A stretch of DNA of 6,403 nucleotides from Archangium sp. GTDB lineage: Bacteria; Myxococcota; Myxococcia; Myxococcales; Myxococcaceae. A model generated the notes under the pieces. The model searched no databases, was not told the origin of the DNA, and saw only the letters and a program-made list of their open reading frames with translations. Location of the stretch: the NCBI GenBank assembly GCA_016793525.1, contig JAEUJT010000308.1, forward strand, positions 1 to 6,403, given 5' to 3'. Of the stretch, positions 1 to 5,868 are shown in pieces. Within the stretch, counting starts at the first letter, position 1, and the number at the start of each line of letters is the position of its first letter. The position numbers and the translations under genes were made by a program.

Positions 1-557
1 ACTGGCTCTCGGCGAGAGGCATCTCCCGCTTCCACCTCGTCGGACACAGCTTCGGAGGCCTGGTGGCGCTGTCGCTGGCCGCCGCGAATCCCTCCTCCGT
101 TTCATCGCTCACGGTAGCGAGCGCTCCGGCGCTGGGGTTGCCGGCGGAGGCGAAGGCGCTGCTGGCCACGAGGGCGCTCGACGTGGCCGCCCGCTGGGCC
201 GCGCGGCTGCCGGTGTCGAAGCGGGTGATGGGCGGGTACCTGCGGTGGATGCGCGGAGGTGGCCCCGTGCCGCCCGAGGCCCTGTCGCTCTACGCCGAGA
301 GCGCCGCCGCCGACGGCTACTTCCCCGGCATGGCCGACGCTCTGCGCAGCATCGCCAGCTACCGCCTGCCGGTCGACGCGCTCCGTGGAGCGCCGTTTCG
401 AACCACCGTGCTCTGGGGCGAACGAGATCCCCTCGTGCCGGTGGTGCAGGGCGAGCAACTGGCCGGCGCGTTGGGGGCGCAGCTGCGCGTGCTGCACGAC
501 GTGGGACACTGCGTGCCAGAGGAACGGCCCGACGCGATTCACGACGGGCTGGGTTGA
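1..557 (+). CDS. alpha/beta hydrolase fold protein, 5' truncated by window edge
   Basis: The reading frame is open from the left edge (first full codon at 3) to TGA 555-557, so the N-terminal part of the protein lies outside the window. About 184 residues are visible. They begin with a classic nucleophile elbow, VGHSFGG, whose Ser is encoded at 48-50. The other two catalytic positions follow in the expected order: Asp in GERDPLVPV (codon 426-428) and His in DVGHCVPEERPD (codon 507-509). A helical, Ala/Arg-rich cap-like stretch lies between the elbow and the Asp. This Ser-Asp-His layout is that of the MhpC/BioH-type alpha/beta hydrolases; family membership does not fix the substrate, which could be an ester, lactone or other acyl compound. 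The protein stops only 15 residues after the catalytic His, somewhat short of the usual final helix. The call of fold is firm, the reaction unknown. Confidence 0.9.
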   Translation, partial: WLSARGISRFHLVGHSFGGLVALSLAAANPSSVSSLTVASAPALGLPAEAKALLATRALDVAARWAARLPVSKRVMGGYLRWMRGGGPVPPEALSLYAESAAADGYFPGMADALRSIASYRLPVDALRGAPFRTTVLWGERDPLVPVVQGEQLAGALGAQLRVLHDVGHCVPEERPDAIHDGLG

Positions 558-573
558 GGCTGGGACTTTCGTC

Positions 574-594
574 TAGGGTACGCCGCCCACGGAG
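574..594 (+). promoter_or_regulatory. possible -10 box and ribosome binding site before the TPR gene
   Basis: TAGGGT at 574-579 fits the TAnnnT pattern of a sigma-70-type -10 element. A start about 7 nt further on would leave a leader of roughly 15 nt. No -35 at 17 nt is convincing: TTGAGG at 554-559 is only 14 nt away and overlaps the hydrolase stop codon. GGAG at 591-594, 6 nt before ATG 601, is a good Shine-Dalgarno and supports that start. The promoter is inference; the ribosome site is clearer. Confidence 0.35.
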
Positions 595-600
595 CGAGCC

Positions 601-1335
601 ATGAACGACGCCTTCAAACAGCTGCTGACGTTGGGCCGCGGGTACTTCGAGAAGCGGCAGTACGCCGACGCCGAGACCTACCTGACCCAGGTGGTCGAGC
701 AGAACCAGTCGTTCGCCGACGTCTACAACATGCTCGGGGTGATTTATCACGACCGAGGCCAGTTCGCCCGGGCGCAGCGGGCCTTCGAAGCGGCGCTGCG
801 GCTCAACCCGGCGTACACCGACGCCGCGCTCAACCTGGCCGTCATCTACAACGACATGGGCCGCTACCGCGAAGCGCGCGAGGTGTACCAGGCGGCGCTC
901 ACTCGGCAGCGCACCTCTTCCAGCAAGCTCGACCCCTTCGTGCAGGGGAAGATCGCCAACATGTACGCCGACATCGGCGACGTGTTCGCCTCGAGCGGCA
1001 TGCTCGACGACGCCATGCGCGAGTACCGGCGCGCCATCGAGCTCGGGCCCACGTTTGTCGACATTCGCCTCAAGCTCGCCGACTGCCTGCGCGATCGGGG
1101 TGACTTTTCGAGCTCGCTGGCCGAGTTCGACACGCTGCTGGGCATCAACCCCAACTACCTCCCTGGGCGGGTGCACTACGGCATCGCGCTCTACTCCGCG
1201 GGCCGAAAAGCCGACGCGGTGGCGGTGTGGGAAGGGGTGTTGGTGCAGCACCCTGGCAACAAGAGTGCCGAGATGTACCTGAACCTCGTGCGAGAGAACG
1301 CGCAAGAAACTGGGCAATCCCCTCGGGTTGAGTGA
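601..1335 (+). CDS. tetratricopeptide repeat (TPR) protein
   Basis: The 244-residue protein is almost entirely TPR repeats, which form a helical solenoid used for protein-protein binding. Six units can be read: about residues 5-38, 39-72, 73-106, 119-152, 153-186 and 187-220. They carry the usual Gly/Ala/Tyr spacing and end in motifs such as LNPAY, LGPTF, INPNY and QHPGN. A 12-residue linker rich in Ser, Thr, Lys and Arg separates repeats 3 and 4. No signal peptide or membrane segment is seen, so it is probably cytoplasmic, and no enzymatic motif is present. The ATG at 601 has GGAG 6 nt upstream. The gene ends 32 nt before the FHA-DUF4388 gene and both run the same way, so the likely role is a scaffold or adaptor acting with that neighbour. 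The repeat call is secure; the specific role is inferred from position alone. Confidence 0.93.
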   Translation: MNDAFKQLLTLGRGYFEKRQYADAETYLTQVVEQNQSFADVYNMLGVIYHDRGQFARAQRAFEAALRLNPAYTDAALNLAVIYNDMGRYREAREVYQAALTRQRTSSSKLDPFVQGKIANMYADIGDVFASSGMLDDAMREYRRAIELGPTFVDIRLKLADCLRDRGDFSSSLAEFDTLLGINPNYLPGRVHYGIALYSAGRKADAVAVWEGVLVQHPGNKSAEMYLNLVRENAQETGQSPRVE

Positions 1336-1350
1336 AGATTCACCTTCTGC

Positions 1351-1357
1351 GAGGGAG
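1351..1357 (+). promoter_or_regulatory. ribosome binding site fixing the GTG start of the FHA gene
   Basis: The purine run GAGGGAG ends 10 nt before GTG 1368 and is the best Shine-Dalgarno match in the gap between the TPR and FHA genes. It supports 1368 as the start, which also places the FHA domain at the very N-terminus. Confidence 0.6.
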
Positions 1358-1367
1358 CTGAGCCACC

Positions 1368-2300
1368 GTGAGTCAAGGCGGGTATGCCCTGAAGTTCATT
1401 TCTGGCAAGTACCAGGGCGGCGAGTTTCCCCTGAAGCCAGACAAGCCGTTGATCATCGGCCGCTCGAGCGAGCTCGACATGGTCCTCGTCGAGGACATGG
1501 TGTCGCGCAAACACGCGAAGATCTCGTGGCAGGGCGACAAGCCCACCATTGAAGATCTCGGCTCGACCAACGGCACGTTCGTCAACGGCGAGAAGATTCA
1601 GAAGCCCTTCCGCATCAAGGAAGGCGACCGAATTCTTATCGGCACGTCGATCTTGAAGCTGGTGGTGCAGGGCGCCAACGCGCCTGACCTCTCCGAGTCG
1701 CAGATCAAGCAGCAGCTCGAGAACGTGGCCGCGGTGCAGTCGCAGCGCGCGGTGAAGACGGCGATGACCGGCAAGTTGGAGGAAGTGCCGCTCCCCGACT
1801 TGCTCCAGCTGTTCCACACCTCGAAGAAGAACGGCGTGCTGGTGGTCAACAACGGCGGGCAAGAGGCGCGCGTCTACCTGCGCCAGGGCCGCGTCTACTA
1901 CTCGGTCATCAACGACAACCACGAGCTGGGGCCGCAGAAGAGCTTCAACCGCATCGTGTCGTGGGAGGTCGGCGAGTTCGAGCTGCGCCCACCCGACGAG
2001 CAAGAGTTCATGGTCGAGATGGACACCTCGACCGAGGGTTTGTTGATGGACGCGCTGCGCCAGCTCGACGAGATGCGGCGCATTCAAACCGATCTCCCCG
2101 CGTCTGACGCGACCTTGGCGCTGGCGGTGCCAATGAACGCGCCGATGCGCGATCTGAAGTCCGACGAGCTCGACGTGCTCCAGCTGGTGCTCAATTGGGG
2201 CACGTTGAACGGCGTGCTCGATCACTCCGACAAAGACGACGTGACGGTGGCGACCACCCTCGTCGGTCTTATGTCGCGCGACTACGTGCGCGCGTCGTAA
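1368..2300 (+). CDS. FHA domain + DUF4388 (PATAN) domain signalling protein
   Basis: This 310-residue protein has no signal peptide or membrane segment. Residues about 6-100 form an FHA domain, a phosphothreonine-peptide binder. The diagnostic positions are all present: GR at 31-32, SRKH at 46-49 and STNGT at 66-70, so binding should be intact. Residues about 131-230 match DUF4388, the PATAN domain named after the N-terminus of PatA, starting at MTGKLEEVPLPDLLQLF, with the usual GVLVVNN strand and a YLRQGRVYYS segment. Residues about 260-310 look like a small helical, winged-helix-like tail common in DUF4388 proteins; this last point is weak. In myxobacteria such proteins are read as parts of Ser/Thr-kinase signalling, but no kinase lies in this window. 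The GTG start is backed by the purine run at 1351-1357. It sits between the TPR gene and selD (11 nt to the next start). Domain calls are strong, the pathway unknown. Confidence 0.92.
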   Translation: MSQGGYALKFISGKYQGGEFPLKPDKPLIIGRSSELDMVLVEDMVSRKHAKISWQGDKPTIEDLGSTNGTFVNGEKIQKPFRIKEGDRILIGTSILKLVVQGANAPDLSESQIKQQLENVAAVQSQRAVKTAMTGKLEEVPLPDLLQLFHTSKKNGVLVVNNGGQEARVYLRQGRVYYSVINDNHELGPQKSFNRIVSWEVGEFELRPPDEQEFMVEMDTSTEGLLMDALRQLDEMRRIQTDLPASDATLALAVPMNAPMRDLKSDELDVLQLVLNWGTLNGVLDHSDKDDVTVATTLVGLMSRDYVRAS

Positions 2301-2311
2301 AGCGCCATGAC

Positions 2312-3364
2312 ATGGCCACAAAACGAGTGAAGGCGATGCGGCTGACCGCGCTGTCGAATTGTGCGGGCTGCGCGGCGAAGTTGGATTCAGGGGTGCTCGC
2401 CGAGGTTCTGCAGGGCCTCCGCGGTCCACGCGACCCGCGCGCGCTGGTGGGCTTCGAGACGAGCGACGACGCCGCGGTCTTCCGGCTCTCCCCGACGCAG
2501 GCGGTGGTGGAGACGGTCGACTTCTTCCCGCCTGTGGTCGACGACCCGTACGTGTACGGGCAGATCGCCGCCGCCAACGCGATGAGTGACATCTGGGCCA
2601 TGGGCGCGCAGGCGCTCTTCGCGCTCAACATCGTGGCTTTCCCCGAAGAGCTCCCGCTGAAGGTGCTGAAGACGATTCTCGCCGGAGGGGCCAGCAAGGC
2701 GCGCGAGGCGGGCATTCCCATTCTCGGCGGGCACTCGGTGCGCTCACCGGAGCCGAAGTACGGCATGGCGGTCACCGGCGTTGTGCACCCGAAGCGCGTG
2801 TTGACCAACGCGGGCGCGAAGCCGGGCGACGTGCTGATTCTGACCAAGCCGCTCGGCACCGGCATCGCCACCACCGCCATCAAGCGGGGCCTGGCCGACA
2901 AGGCACTGGTGAAGACGGTGACCGCACAGATGGCGGCGCTCAACAAGCCCGCGGGCGAGGTGTTCGCGAGCCGTCGCTTCACGGTGAACGCCTTGACCGA
3001 CGTGACCGGCTTCGGGCTGCTGGGGCACGCGCTCGAGCTCGCACGGGGAGCACAGGTCACGGTGGTGCTCGATCTGGAGCGCATTCCGTTGCTCCCTGGA
3101 ATTCCAGTGCTGGCGGAAACGGGTGTGGTGCCGTCGGGCACGAAGCGAAACCTCGCGTCGGTGCGGAAGTCGGTGGTGTTCCCCGACGGTTTGCCCGAGC
3201 CGATTCAGCACGTGTTGGCCGACGCGCAGACCAACGGAGGGCTCCTCGCCGCGGTGCCGGAGCGCCAGGTCGTGCGTGCCCTCCGCGCCTTGGAGGCCGC
3301 CGATGTGCCCGCGTGGGTCATCGGCGGGGTGGTGCCTGGTCCAGCCCGAATTCAGGTGGGCTGA
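2312..3364 (+). CDS. selD: selenide, water dikinase (selenophosphate synthetase), cysteine type
   Basis: SelD makes selenophosphate from selenide and ATP, the selenium donor for selenocysteine and for 2-selenouridine in tRNA. From ATG 2312 the product is 350 residues, close to the usual 345 or so. RLTALSNCAGCAAKL aligns with the E. coli active-site segment: Cys20 and Lys23 here match Cys17 and Lys20 there, so the enzyme carries Cys rather than Sec. Metal/ATP-binding acidic motifs follow: DDAAVF (52-57), VDFFPP (69-74), MSDIWAMG (91-98), GGHSVRSPEP (139-148), DVTGFGLLGHA (230-240) and QTNGGLL (306-312). The frame is open further upstream into the FHA gene, but that stretch is non-homologous. 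ATG 2336 (342 residues) is an alternative start beginning right before RLTAL; neither start has a strong Shine-Dalgarno. The 11-nt gap suggests cotranscription with the FHA gene. The identification is firm. Confidence 0.95.
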   Translation: MATKRVKAMRLTALSNCAGCAAKLDSGVLAEVLQGLRGPRDPRALVGFETSDDAAVFRLSPTQAVVETVDFFPPVVDDPYVYGQIAAANAMSDIWAMGAQALFALNIVAFPEELPLKVLKTILAGGASKAREAGIPILGGHSVRSPEPKYGMAVTGVVHPKRVLTNAGAKPGDVLILTKPLGTGIATTAIKRGLADKALVKTVTAQMAALNKPAGEVFASRRFTVNALTDVTGFGLLGHALELARGAQVTVVLDLERIPLLPGIPVLAETGVVPSGTKRNLASVRKSVVFPDGLPEPIQHVLADAQTNGGLLAAVPERQVVRALRALEAADVPAWVIGGVVPGPARIQVG

Positions 3365-3389
3365 CCTGGCCGTTCGTGTGACGTCGGCC
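3353..3389 (+). terminator. weak stem-loops around the selD stop, possible transcription end
   Basis: Two short inverted repeats are visible: CAGGT (3353-3357) with ACCTG (3364-3368) across a 6-nt loop, spanning the selD stop, and GGCCG (3368-3372) with CGGCC (3385-3389) across a 12-nt loop. There is no T-tract, so a classical intrinsic terminator is not supported. They precede a candidate promoter for the next gene, the only reason to read them as a unit boundary. Confidence 0.2.
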
Positions 3390-3406
3390 CTCGGTGGAGG
3401 TACATT
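3378..3406 (+). promoter_or_regulatory. candidate sigma-70-type promoter of the amidase, leaderless
   Basis: GTGACG (3378-3383, four of six bases of TTGACA) lies 17 nt before TACATT (3401-3406, a TAnnnT match). A start site about 7 nt after the -10 would fall on or next to GTG 3414, making a leaderless mRNA. GGAGG at 3396-3400 is 13 nt from the GTG, too far for a typical Shine-Dalgarno. This is inference from consensus and spacing only. Confidence 0.4.
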
Positions 3407-3413
3407 CCGGCCC

Positions 3414-4193
3414 GTGCGTTGGGCGTTGGCGATCTCCCTCACGGCGGTGGTGGCGCAGGCGGCCCCGGTCGTGGTCATCGACCCGGGCCACGGCGGCGCG
3501 CAAGAAGGTGCCGCCTCACCCAGCGGCGCGCTCGAGAAGAACGTCGCGCTGGCGGTCTCGAAGCGGCTCAAGGGGGTTCTGGAGAAGAACTTCGGCGCCA
3601 CCGTTCGGCTGACGCGCGACGCCGACGCGTTGGTGCACTTGAGCCAGCGGGTCGAGCTCGCCAACAAGCTCAAGCCCGATGTTTTCATCTCGATTCACTG
3701 CAACTCGATGCCGAAGCACCGGCAGCAGCTCGTCAACGAAGGCGTCGAAACGTATTTCCTCTCCGCGTCGGCCTCGGGTGAAGACGCGAAGAAGGTCGCC
3801 GCGCGCGAGAACGCCGAAGGCCAGACGCAGACCAAGGGCCCCACCGGCGACACGCTGGCGTTCATTCTGGCCGACCTCCAGCGCTCGGAGACGCACGTCG
3901 ATTCGTCGCGGCTCGCTTACGCGGTGCACGAGGCGGTGGTGACGCAGACCGGAGCGGCGAACCGCGGGGTGCAACAGGCGCCATTCTTCGTGCTCATGGG
4001 GTTGGACGCGCCGGCGGTGCTGGTGGAGATCGGCTTCATCTCCCACCCGACCGAAGGCCCGAAGCTCGTCGACGTGGCCTACCAGGAGCAAGTGGCGGCG
4101 GCGATCGCCCAGGGCATCAGCCTTTTCTTGGCGCAGGTCGACGCGCGCGACGTGAAGAAGGGCGCGAAGAAAGAGGCCGCGGCCGCTCCGTGA
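3414..4193 (+). CDS. secreted zinc N-acetylmuramoyl-L-alanine amidase (Amidase_3)
   Basis: The enzyme cuts the bond between N-acetylmuramic acid and L-Ala of the stem peptide in peptidoglycan, acting in the periplasm. From GTG 3414 the product is 259 residues. Residues 1-17 form a short Sec signal peptide (MRWALAISLTAVVAQA, cleavage near Ala16/Ala17). The catalytic domain starts at once with the strand VVVIDPGHGG. Zinc ligands by family pattern are His26 (DPGHGG), Glu41 (LEKN) and His95 (SIHCN); the catalytic Glu is Glu205 (VEIGF). All four are present, so it should be active. No AMIN, SPOR, LysM or other targeting domain exists; the protein ends in a Lys/Ala tail. An in-frame GTG at 3378 would add 12 residues ahead of the signal peptide and is less likely. 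It resembles AmiA/AmiC/CwlD-type enzymes; which one it replaces cannot be said, so no symbol is given. Confidence 0.93.
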   Translation: MRWALAISLTAVVAQAAPVVVIDPGHGGAQEGAASPSGALEKNVALAVSKRLKGVLEKNFGATVRLTRDADALVHLSQRVELANKLKPDVFISIHCNSMPKHRQQLVNEGVETYFLSASASGEDAKKVAARENAEGQTQTKGPTGDTLAFILADLQRSETHVDSSRLAYAVHEAVVTQTGAANRGVQQAPFFVLMGLDAPAVLVEIGFISHPTEGPKLVDVAYQEQVAAAIAQGISLFLAQVDARDVKKGAKKEAAAAP

Positions 4194-4199
4194 AGTTGG

Positions 4200-4205
4200 T
4201 ACAGC
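4200..4205 (+). promoter_or_regulatory. weak -10-like box before rph
   Basis: TACAGC begins 12 nt before ATG 4212, the same place as the boxes before the amidase and asnS starts. The local sequence GGTACA also recurs before the amidase gene. No matching -35 is seen at 17 nt, and no Shine-Dalgarno precedes ATG 4212. Read alone it is weak; it gains some weight from the shared position. Confidence 0.25.
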
Positions 4206-4211
4206 CGCGGC

Positions 4212-4925
4212 ATGCGCGCCCACGGTCGTAAAGAGCTCGAGCTCCGCCCCGTCGTCCTCACGCCCAACGTCAACAAACACGCCGAAGGCTCGTGCCAGGT
4301 CGAGTTCGGCGACACAAAGGTGCTGGTGACCTGCTCGGTCGAAGAGAAAGTACCCCCGCACGTGATGGGCACCGCTTCGGGTTGGGTGACCGCGGAGTAC
4401 GGCATGTTGCCCCGCGCCACGCACGATCGTTCGGGCCGTGAAGCCGCGCGTGGCAAGCAGACCGGCCGCACGTTGGAGATCCAGCGCCTCATCGGCCGCT
4501 CGCTGCGCGCCTGCATCGATTTGAAGGGCCTCGGCGTGCGCACGTTGACGCTCGACTGCGACGTGATCCAAGCCGACGGCGGCACCCGCACCGCCAGCAT
4601 CACCGGCGCGTACGTGGCCATGGTGCTCGCGCTCCGCACGCTGCAGAAGAAGGGCAAGCTGTCGTCGCTGCCCAAGCTCAACCAGGTCGCCGCCGTCTCG
4701 GTGGGCGTGGTGAAGGGCGCCGTGCACGTCGACCTCGACTACGTCGAAGATTCCTCCGCCGAGGTCGACCTCAACGTGGTGGCGCTCGACGGAGGCCGCA
4801 TGGTCGAGGTGCAAGGCACGGCAGAACACGGCGCGTTCGATCGCGCGCAGCTCGACGCCATGCTCGACGCGGGCACCGCTGCCATCGCCCAGCTCATGGA
4901 AGCGCAGCGCAAGGTGCTCGGGTGA
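4212..4925 (+). CDS. rph: ribonuclease PH
   Basis: RNase PH is a phosphate-dependent 3'-to-5' exoribonuclease that trims the 3' ends of tRNA precursors and takes part in RNA decay; it works as a hexameric ring in the cytoplasm. The 237-residue length is typical of the family. Motifs in order are [17 protein letters not shown] (57-73), [16 protein letters not shown] (85-100) with the phosphate-contacting Arg86, [20 protein letters not shown] (115-134) with Arg126 in the GGTRT phosphate-binding loop, VDLDYVEDS (173-181) and VEVQGTAE (198-205). Numbering agrees with characterised homologues, which confirms ATG 4212 as the start. Unlike the truncated rph of E. coli K-12, the gene is complete to its natural C-terminus. 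The stop codon overlaps the rdgB start, and the rph-rdgB order is common in bacteria. The gene starts 18 nt after the amidase stop. The identification is very firm. Confidence 0.97.
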   Translation: MRAHGRKELELRPVVLTPNVNKHAEGSCQVEFGDTKVLVTCSVEEKVPPHVMGTASGWVTAEYGMLPRATHDRSGREAARGKQTGRTLEIQRLIGRSLRACIDLKGLGVRTLTLDCDVIQADGGTRTASITGAYVAMVLALRTLQKKGKLSSLPKLNQVAAVSVGVVKGAVHVDLDYVEDSSAEVDLNVVALDGGRMVEVQGTAEHGAFDRAQLDAMLDAGTAAIAQLMEAQRKVLG

Positions 4926-5500
4926 GCTCGCGCCGGCTCGTCTTCGCGTCGACCAACGCGGGCAAGCTGGCTGAGCTGAGCGCGCTCCTCGGGAGCGAGT
5001 GGACAGTGCAGTCGCTGAGCGACTTTCCGCAGATCGGCGAGATCGCGGAGACCGCCGACACGTTCGAAGGCAACGCATTGCTCAAGGCGCGGGCCTGTCT
5101 CGCCGCGACGGGCATTCTGTCGGTCGCCGATGACTCGGGGCTGTGCGTCGACGCGCTGGGCGGGGGGCCGGGCGTGCATTCAGCGCGCTACGCCGCCACC
5201 GATGCGCTGCGAATCTCCACGTTGCTCAGCGCGCTCCACGGGCTCACGCCTGAGCAGCGAACGGCGCGCTTCGTCTGTGTGTTGTGCGCGGCGTGGCCCG
5301 ACGGTCGCATCGAATACGCGCGTGGTGAGTGTGAGGGCCGCATCCTCCACCGGCCGCGGGGAGAGGGCGGCTTTGGCTACGACCCCATCTTCCGGCTCCC
5401 CGAAGGTCGCTCCATGGCCGAGCTGTCGCGCGAAGAGAAAGCGGCGGTCTCCCACCGCGGCAAGGCTTTCGCCGCGTTGGTGACGAGGCTCACCACTTGA
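4922..5500 (+). CDS. rdgB: XTP/dITP diphosphatase (RdgB/HAM1 family, non-canonical purine NTP pyrophosphatase)
   Basis: This enzyme hydrolyses deaminated purine nucleotides (dITP, ITP, XTP) to monophosphate and pyrophosphate, keeping hypoxanthine and xanthine out of DNA and RNA. The 192-residue product is near the family's usual 195-200. Motifs are [12 protein letters not shown] (8-19, triphosphate-binding), [14 protein letters not shown] (43-56), SVADDSGL (67-74) with the catalytic/metal Asp pair 70-71, GGFGYDPIF (149-157) and SHRGKAF (177-183, base recognition). Two small departures are visible: the FxENA motif reads FEGNA (Gly50 in the usual Glu place), and the SARY...TD loop is about three residues shorter than in E. 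coli. GTG 4922 overlaps the rph stop by four bases, so translation is likely coupled to rph and no separate ribosome site is needed. The identification is firm, with activity expected because the catalytic residues are kept. Confidence 0.95.
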   Translation: MSSRRLVFASTNAGKLAELSALLGSEWTVQSLSDFPQIGEIAETADTFEGNALLKARACLAATGILSVADDSGLCVDALGGGPGVHSARYAATDALRISTLLSALHGLTPEQRTARFVCVLCAAWPDGRIEYARGECEGRILHRPRGEGGFGYDPIFRLPEGRSMAELSREEKAAVSHRGKAFAALVTRLTT

Positions 5501-5514
5501 GCCACACTGCGCCC

Positions 5515-5820
5515 ATGCGTCTCGCTTGGGTTGCGCTGCTCGCCGCGTCGTCGTGCGTCTCGATTCACACCGTCGATCTGGGTGGCGGCCGGCAGGCGCT
5601 GTCGCCGAGTTGCCAGATTCCCCTCAACCGCGGCGGCCCCGTCCCCGAGGGGTGGAAGGCCATCGGCCGGGTGGAGATCGAGGGCGGCAGCGACTGGACC
5701 GACGAGCGCCTCGGAGAGGAGATTCGCCAGCAGGCGTGTGAGCTCGGCGCCGAATACGTCGTGCTGACCGGCACGCCTGACTACTGGGTCGCCGAGCTGT
5801 TGGTGAAGCAAGAGCTCTGA
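5515..5820 (+). CDS. small predicted lipoprotein of unknown function
   Basis: I do not recognise this 101-residue protein. Residues 1-13 (MRLAWVALLAASS) form a short hydrophobic signal ending at Cys14, a plausible lipidation site. The lipobox A-S-S-C lacks the usual Leu at -3, so lipidation is probable, not certain. The mature part has two more Cys, at 33 and 75, which could pair in the periplasm. A segment PEGWKAIGRVEIEGG (44-58) is followed by an acidic helix and ACELGAEYVVLTG (74-86). That strand, then helix, then 'LGA-x-x-V-V-L' pattern recalls RcsF, DUF4156 and YbjQ-type small envelope proteins, but this is resemblance by eye only. ATG 5515 is preferred. An in-frame TTG at 5497 would overlap the rdgB stop and put six polar residues before the signal. 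No strong Shine-Dalgarno precedes the ATG; the gene is 14 nt after rdgB and probably in its unit. Confidence 0.75.
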   Translation: MRLAWVALLAASSCVSIHTVDLGGGRQALSPSCQIPLNRGGPVPEGWKAIGRVEIEGGSDWTDERLGEEIRQQACELGAEYVVLTGTPDYWVAELLVKQEL

Positions 5821-5841
5821 GCCCCGCTGTGCTTGTGGGGC
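5821..5841 (+). terminator. hairpin directly after the lipoprotein stop, no T-tract
   Basis: GCCCCGC (5821-5827) pairs with GTGGGGC (5835-5841), giving six Watson-Crick pairs and one G-U around a 7-nt loop. The stem begins on the base after the TGA. No run of T follows, so it is at best a weak or factor-assisted terminator, or an mRNA 3'-end stabiliser. Its right arm overlaps the candidate -35 of asnS. Confidence 0.35.
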
Positions 5842-5861
5842 GGCGCCTTCGCTTGTAGGTC
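5833..5861 (+). promoter_or_regulatory. candidate promoter of asnS, leaderless
   Basis: TTGTGG (5833-5838) and TAGGTC (5856-5861) are separated by 17 nt, the ideal spacing for a sigma-70-type promoter, though the hexamers are only partial matches. The predicted start falls at about 5868-5869, on ATG 5869. No Shine-Dalgarno precedes the ATG. This is inferred from pattern and spacing. Confidence 0.35.
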
Positions 5862-5868
5862 GCCGTGC

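Noticed and set aside
109..1317. Minus-strand open frame of 402 codons across hydrolase and TPR genes
   Set aside because: It mirrors the codon bias of the + strand genes; its translated sequence is Arg/Ala/Pro-rich without domains.
2195..2311. Upstream extension of selD into the FHA gene
   Set aside because: The frame is open, but the added residues are Arg-rich and unrelated to SelD, whose homology starts at RLTAL just after ATG 2336; ATG 2312 is the more sensible start.
1191..2429. Long open frame on the minus strand (412 codons) across the FHA gene and selD start
   Set aside because: It is antisense to well-identified genes, its translation is low-complexity, rich in His, Arg, Leu and Val, without domain motifs, and it spans gene boundaries. 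It is a product of G/C-ending codon bias on the other strand.
3123..3413. Upstream extension of the amidase over the end of selD
   Set aside because: It would bury the signal peptide inside the protein and overlap selD by 240 nt; GTG 3414 gives a clean signal peptide.
3516..5078. Long open frame on the minus strand (520 codons) across amidase, rph and rdgB
   Set aside because: It covers three firmly identified genes antisense, has no recognisable motif, and is explained by high GC.
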